In this document: in pieces, positions 60,190 to 64,000 of the stretch
Layout: the number at the start of each line of letters is the position of its first letter
Position numbering within the stretch: the first letter of the stretch is position 1
Assembly: GCF_002999335.1 (NCBI RefSeq)
Contig: NW_020312105.1
Location: forward strand, 28,263 to 92,262
DNA length: 64,000 nucleotides
Source of the DNA: Cyclospora cayetanensis
Taxonomy: Eukaryota > Apicomplexa > Conoidasida > Eucoccidiorida > Eimeriidae
Direction: 5' to 3'
Made by a program: the position numbers and the translations under genes
Notes under the pieces: model-generated
Databases searched by the model: none
What the model saw: the letters and a program-made list of their open reading frames with translations, nothing else
Told to the model about the DNA's origin: nothing

Positions 60190-64000
<3,811 letters not shown>

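Overview
The window looks like nuclear DNA of a coccidian apicomplexan, most likely an Eimeria species. The evidence is the density of CAG/CTG triplet tracts that become runs of Q, A and S in the proteins, many short GT-AG introns, a plant-like AP2 DNA-binding domain at the end of a long disordered protein, and degenerate Ty3/gypsy chromovirus-type retroelements like those described from Eimeria. There are no operons, ribosome binding sites, CRISPR arrays or recognisable tRNA or rRNA genes. Species is inferred, not shown. Gene models were built by matching splice donors, acceptors and reading phase by hand, so exon edges are predictions; family assignments rest on recognised motifs.

Layout, left to right. 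1-3.8 kb: minus-strand gene for a large unrecognised Q-rich protein, running off the left edge. 3.8-12.3 kb: gene-poor DNA with a decayed chromovirus (copy 1). 12.4-20.4 kb (+): a complete 15-exon RTEL1-type Fe-S DNA helicase with a C-terminal RING. 21.1-23.4 kb (-): a complete 6-exon SNIP1/DAWDLE-type FHA protein, convergent with the helicase and carrying a perfect 26-bp intronic hairpin. 24.5-27.1 kb (+): a complete 6-exon protein with two RRMs. 27.1-30.2 kb: no gene. 30.2-34.2 kb (-): an 8-exon coiled-coil Q-rich protein whose 5' end is not resolved. 34.2-37.5 kb: mostly empty, with possible exons at 36.4-37.3 kb. 37.5-39.3 kb (+): an ApiAP2 factor. 39.3-47.4 kb: gene-poor DNA with chromovirus copy 2. 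47.4-50.3 kb (+): a coiled-coil protein. 50.3-52.6 kb: orphan ORFs only. 52.6-59.3 kb (+): a 17-exon NOP9-like Pumilio protein. 60.2-64.0 kb (+): the 5' part of a TBCK-type pseudokinase gene, cut by the window end inside a (GT)n tract.

The genes are unrelated housekeeping and regulatory genes: helicase (genome stability), SNIP1 (spliceosome and small RNA), RRM protein (mRNA), AP2 (transcription), NOP9 (18S rRNA maturation), TBCK (trafficking/TOR). The strongest large-scale pattern is alternation of triplet-repeat-rich gene blocks with repeat-poor, gene-poor blocks. The two clear gene-poor blocks each hold a relic of the same retroelement in the same orientation.
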